Virus record (IMG/VR): IMGVR_UViG_3300042691_007211
Location: 1 to 29,659 of that record
Direction: 5' to 3' (one strand)
Length of the DNA: 29,659 nt
Source of the DNA: a virus
A program made the translations under genes and the position numbers. Shown piece after piece: positions 26,491-29,659 of the stretch. The notes beneath the pieces are model-generated. The model saw only the letters and a program-made list of their open reading frames with translations, was not told the DNA's origin and did no database searches. Every line of letters begins with the position of its first letter. The first letter of the stretch is position 1.

Positions 26491-28020
26491 CTATTTTGTT
26501 GCGCTTACGATTGCTTTTGCTAGACGAAGAGAAATCTTGCGACCTTCTTCTTCGGTTGGCGATGGTAGTGGGTCAATTGCACGAAGTTCTGATGCTTTGT
26601 GACCAACAAGGGTTTCAGTTTCAACCCATCCATCACGGAGTTCACGATAAACACGAATCAGAATTGCAGGATCGCCTTCTTCGGCGGTGATTGAGAAGTC
26701 TGAATTTGGAATACCAAGCACACCTTCACGCATCACATGTTCAATGCGACCGCGAGCAGTTCCGCCCGATGAATCCCATTCTACGAAGTCGCCGACGACA
26801 TCAACTGCACGAGCATATTCTTCTTCGTCTTCTTCATCAACTTCATTGTTGTCGCCCACCATTTGTGCCATAACTTCCACCGCACGCATAATGTATTCGT
26901 GACCTTCTGAAAGGTCTGAGAAAATGCTCTGTAAGGCAATGAGTGAATCGCCTGTGACTTCGCGGCCTTCTTTGACGGCGTCTATTGCGGCTCTTAATTG
27001 CTCACGAGCCTGCACTGTCGTTGTTGGGTAGGCAGGATAAGTGACAACTGAAACATCGCCATCTGCCAATGAAACCTCGGTAAGAACTCGACGGCTTCTG
27101 TCATCATTCCACTTTTGACGAATGACGCGGAAGGCGAAAGACATTTGGTCAACATCTCCGCGCTTGACGAGTTCATAAATATCACGACCCTCTTGAGTGT
27201 CTGCGAGGTCTGCTTCAAACCGCAAACCGCGATCATCTTCTTCAAGTTTCAAGGTGCCATTTTTGGTTCGAGCTAATGGCAGACCCTCGTGATTGATGAG
27301 AAGTCGCACATCAGGAGTCTCGCTCAAAGTCTTGCGAAAAGCGCCAGGGGCAATGCTTTCCTTGAATGGTAGGGGAACGCTTGAGTCATTGAAAACTGCT
27401 GCGTATCCGGCAAGGCGCATTCCTTCGCCATCTGCGCGGGCTTCCACATCGCGCACAGTGTAAGTGCGGCGTTCGATTTTCTTTGCCATTTTGCTCCTTG
27501 AATCGGCCTCGGCATTAAGGGCATCAATCTTGCGTTGCGCCCAATTTTGCGCTCTGTCACTAAAGTCAGAATCTCCGCCCCATAACAACCAAGCAACCAA
27601 TCCTGCGCCTGGATATTGTGGATTCGATGAGTCTTTGTTTTTTGGCGCTTGGCCGTCAACTTTATGACGAGCAAACCAAGGTGCCATTTTGCGAACTTTG
27701 TTTTCTGTAATTCTTCCCGCCGCCATTTCGCGTGCTTCACGCTTAGTGGCATCGGTCAAGCCATCTCCCCCAAAACCTTCGCTCACATACTTCAAGCCGC
27801 GTGCTGCATTGTCGCGGATGAATTGTGGAACGCTCAAATCTACCTGTCGGATTTCTCCGCCTGGTTCCATATCTTCAGAAATTGAAACTGCCACCATCTG
27901 ATCAATTGCATCTTGTTTGCTTGTATGGCAACCGATTGTCGTATAAGAGCCATCTGATTCTTCTTTGACTGTGGCCCAATCTTGACAATCGCTTTGTTTG
28001 TCTGAAATGTAATATGGCAT
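26491..28020 (-). CDS. Prohead protease with N-terminal extra domain and C-terminal Tudor-like domain
   Basis: 509 residues from ATG at 28020. Residues 1-55 form a small domain (MPYYISDKQSDCQDWATVK, HTSKQDAIDQMVAVSIS). Residues 60-170 are a second unknown domain (GLKYVSEGFGGDGLTDATKR, PQYPGAGLVAWLLWGG). Residues 178-345 are an HK97-type protease: LAGYAAVFNDSS, PGAFRKTL, H244 in LLINHE and S294 in QMSFAFRV. Residues 425-495 (VGDFVEWDSSGGTARGRI ... IRVYRE ... LVGHKASELR) look like the HVA1/Tudor-like domain. The protease matures the capsid. An internal ATG at codon 178 has its own AAGGAG, so a shorter normal-sized protease may also be made. Confidence 0.87.
   Translation of the reverse strand: MPYYISDKQSDCQDWATVKEESDGSYTTIGCHTSKQDAIDQMVAVSISEDMEPGGEIRQVDLSVPQFIRDNAARGLKYVSEGFGGDGLTDATKREAREMAAGRITENKVRKMAPWFARHKVDGQAPKNKDSSNPQYPGAGLVAWLLWGGDSDFSDRAQNWAQRKIDALNAEADSRSKMAKKIERRTYTVRDVEARADGEGMRLAGYAAVFNDSSVPLPFKESIAPGAFRKTLSETPDVRLLINHEGLPLARTKNGTLKLEEDDRGLRFEADLADTQEGRDIYELVKRGDVDQMSFAFRVIRQKWNDDRSRRVLTEVSLADGDVSVVTYPAYPTTTVQAREQLRAAIDAVKEGREVTGDSLIALQSIFSDLSEGHEYIMRAVEVMAQMVGDNNEVDEEDEEEYARAVDVVGDFVEWDSSGGTARGRIEHVMREGVLGIPNSDFSITAEEGDPAILIRVYRELRDGWVETETLVGHKASELRAIDPLPSPTEEEGRKISLRLAKAIVSATK
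27487..27499 (-). promoter_or_regulatory. Internal ribosome binding site and start within the protease gene
   Basis: AAGGAG at 27499-27494, four bases (CAAA), then ATG at 27489, in frame with the protease. The same AAGGAGCAA pattern precedes the capsid gene and the small gene at 15056. The codons it forms (Ser-Arg-Ser-Lys-Met) lie between the N-terminal domain and the protease domain. Confidence 0.6.
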
Positions 28021-28028
28021 TTTTTTTC

Positions 28029-28478
28029 CTAAATCAGAAGCAGAACTTCTGCATCGTCTTCAAGTATTGAGAACGCTATCTCGGCAACTGCGGTTGATTT
28101 CACCATTCCAAGATTTGCAACTGCGTCCGCAATAATTGTTGAAACTTGAACTTCTTGCTTTGTTTCAGGCTGTGGAAAGTTTGGTTGAACAAAGTTTGGC
28201 ATTCCGCCACCGCCACCAACAATCGGCGTGACAGGAATTGTATTTGCACTTGCCTGCAAACTTCCAAGAGGTGCATCTGCAATTGCTTCAACATTATCTG
28301 CTGCGCGAGCTGTTGCAGATAAAGTTCCAAGTGATGCTGACATAGTAACGGAGTGCGTTACTAATGAATTTGCGCTTGATGGTAGGCCACCAAATTCTGC
28401 GAGAGCAGAAACGATGACGACAGGGCCTAGAAGGTCGGTGCCTAATATGCCTTCATCAAGAACGAATTGTGATGGCAT
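28029..28478 (-). CDS. Hypothetical virion-associated protein
   Basis: 149 residues from ATG at 28478. Low-complexity Ala/Ser/Thr-rich N-terminal half with beta-like strands (GPVVIVSALAEFGGLPSSAN, VTMSASLGTLSATARA). A glycine/proline hinge (GGGGGMPNFVQPNFPQP) follows, then a C-terminal helix/strand part ending EDDAEVLLLI. No enzyme motif is visible. It lies between the portal-side small protein and the protease, so a head-associated structural role is plausible. Function unknown. Confidence 0.6.
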   Translation of the reverse strand: MPSQFVLDEGILGTDLLGPVVIVSALAEFGGLPSSANSLVTHSVTMSASLGTLSATARAADNVEAIADAPLGSLQASANTIPVTPIVGGGGGMPNFVQPNFPQPETKQEVQVSTIIADAVANLGMVKSTAVAEIAFSILEDDAEVLLLI

Positions 28479-28479
28479 T

Positions 28480-28863
28480 CTAAGAAGCCAAAGTTAAGGA
28501 TGCTGTGAGAGAACCACTTGGGATGGTGTAAGTATCACCTGCAACATAAGCGTTGCCAGTAATAGTGCCACTGAATAGGAAATTGCCAGCAGAAGCATTA
28601 TCCCAAGCAGTGAAATAAGTAGCATCTTCAGTGCCAGCGATATTCGTCCACGTGACAGCAGCATCAGAGGCAATCGCGCCACTTGAAGCAGCAGCAAATG
28701 TGACCTCTTTACGAGTTGTTTCAGTCGCAGCATTGGCAGTTCCATTCGCCCCAGGGTCGCCCGTGTGGAGTTTGATATAGACATTCGCCGCAGAATAGGC
28801 AGTGCCATTTCCGACTGCATCAAGGAATTTGTTTGCTAAGTATGAACTCAATCCTGTTGCCAT
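28480..28863 (-). CDS. Beta-rich virion protein of a tail-fibre-like family
   Basis: 127 residues from ATG at 28863 (TAATG with the portal stop). Conserved-looking blocks are LANKFLDAVGNGTAY, VYIKLHTGDPGANGTAN, then EVTFAAASSGAIASDAAVTW, FTAWDNASAGNFLFSGTIT and GDTYTIPSGSL. Homologs in actinobacterial phages are, as I recall, often labelled tail-fibre-like, but the position after the portal suggests a general virion surface or head protein. No catalytic residues. Confidence 0.65.
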   Translation of the reverse strand: MATGLSSYLANKFLDAVGNGTAYSAANVYIKLHTGDPGANGTANAATETTRKEVTFAAASSGAIASDAAVTWTNIAGTEDATYFTAWDNASAGNFLFSGTITGNAYVAGDTYTIPSGSLTASLTLAS

Positions 28864-29659
28864 TACTCATCTCCCTCAATGAACTCTTCAATGACTTCTG
28901 AGATTCGACCTACCTCGTCACGGATGACCTTCTTGCGAACCTTGCGGCGGTCAATCTGATTTGTGACTTCAATCTTTGGCGCCTCAACATTGACAGTCGG
29001 TGCCTCAACACGAACTTCAGGTGACTCAAGCATCACCATTGCAGGTTCGACATTGACATTTGGCGCAGCGACATTGACGACAGGCTCAGGAACATTGACG
29101 ACAGTTCCATTATTGCGAGCCTCTCGGACATCATAGGCAGCAGTTGGGTCAGTAGGATCAATTTGCGCAATTGGTTGCAACTGCGAACTTGGAACGCCTG
29201 TGTGCGCGATAGGCACCATTTCAACCGCCTTGAGGACTTCTTCAGGATCAAAGCCAACTTGAACCAACTTGCTCACAATGTCAGCTCGTAGATTGAGTCC
29301 AACATCCTTGGCATCGGCGGCATCAATGTTCTGTAATGGAACGCGGAATTGGTCGCCTGCCTCACCGATTGGCGAGAGGTCTTCAACTGCTCGAACATCA
29401 TTCAAAGACAGGAAGCCCTCACGAAGGCCTTTGGTGTAGGCCTCATAACGCTCAAGTGTTGTGCCACGAAGTAGCGCATCAAGATTGAACTTGATGAAGC
29501 CATCCGATTCAGGAAGCAATGCCGAAAGGCTCTGCTCTAGGCGCTCAAGTAGTGGACGAAGGCTATGTTGGACGAATGAGAGGTTTTGCGCCTCAACCGA
29601 AGCAAATGACATTGCCCCTGCCACAGGATGCCCTAGAAGGCTCACAGGAACGCGGAATA
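28863..29659 (-). CDS. Portal protein, C-terminal part (start beyond the right edge)
   Basis: 265 codons are visible and the frame continues past base 29659 (residues FRVPVSLLGH at the edge). The HK97-type portal signature GFIKFNLDALLRGTTLERYEAY, then GFLSLNDVRAVEDLSPIG and GDQFRVPLQN, marks the stem and wing region. A C-terminal extension has a repeated V-x-V-x-x-P pattern (VVNVPEPVVNVAAPNVNVEP, VEAPTVNVEAPKIEV), then a basic segment and an acidic end EEFIEGDE. The portal is the dodecameric DNA gate on which head assembly and packaging depend. Terminase should lie further right. Confidence 0.88.
   Translation of the reverse strand, partial: FRVPVSLLGHPVAGAMSFASVEAQNLSFVQHSLRPLLERLEQSLSALLPESDGFIKFNLDALLRGTTLERYEAYTKGLREGFLSLNDVRAVEDLSPIGEAGDQFRVPLQNIDAADAKDVGLNLRADIVSKLVQVGFDPEEVLKAVEMVPIAHTGVPSSQLQPIAQIDPTDPTAAYDVREARNNGTVVNVPEPVVNVAAPNVNVEPAMVMLESPEVRVEAPTVNVEAPKIEVTNQIDRRKVRKKVIRDEVGRISEVIEEFIEGDE

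Overview
This window is part of a tailed-phage genome (siphovirus, HK97-type head). The host is probably an actinobacterium: the phage carries a WhiB-type iron-sulfur regulator, a family essentially confined to actinobacteria and their phages. Base composition looks only moderate in GC (judged by eye, near 50% or slightly below), and several small proteins resemble families I associate with freshwater actinobacterial phages. A low-GC aquatic actinobacterial host is therefore my inference, not something shown here. No integrase, tRNA or CRISPR array is visible. The terminase and most of the portal lie beyond the right edge, and the endonuclease VII gene runs off the left edge.

Almost everything is on the minus strand, so the map reads from right to left. 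Genes are packed with ATGA, TAATG or TTGA stop/start overlaps. From 29659 to 21748 come the head and neck genes: portal C-terminus, two small structural proteins, a three-domain prohead protease, the HK97-fold major capsid protein, a glycosyltransferase, head-tail connector, tail terminator, two tandem tail-tube paralogs and a G/T tail-assembly chaperone pair. From 21751 to 14553 come the gp10-like neck protein, an 808-residue tape measure with four 34-residue repeats, a tail-tip protein, a fibre-like protein, three tandem beta-rich paralogs that probably bind receptor, and small tail proteins. From 14556 to 13650 lies the lysis module: a holin-like protein, a CHAP endolysin and a second small hydrophobic protein. 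From 13645 to 11114 are a DUF6378-like protein, two GT-A glycosyltransferase-like proteins and an NAD-dependent epimerase.

A four-gene plus-strand island (10076-11117) interrupts this. It has its own consensus promoter and encodes an unknown protein, a ribbon-helix-helix protein, a stand-alone Prim-Pol domain and a small membrane protein. It is divergent from the next minus operon and convergent with the epimerase, with which it shares a CTAG double stop.

From 9912 leftward is the regulatory and replication/recombination operon: a small membrane protein, Hjc-like resolvase, WhiB-HTH, secreted transglycosylase, Cas4-like exonuclease, a possible ssDNA-binding protein, a DNA methyltransferase, zinc-ribbon miniproteins, HNH endonuclease, Prim-Pol/RepA-type helicase, and small regulatory or zinc-binding proteins ending in endonuclease VII. 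Two intergenic regions stand out. One is a 175-nt gap before the methyltransferase, filled with hairpins and a possible pseudoknot. The other is a 133-nt gap after the primase-helicase, with iteron-like GGGAAACAG repeats and a long hairpin.
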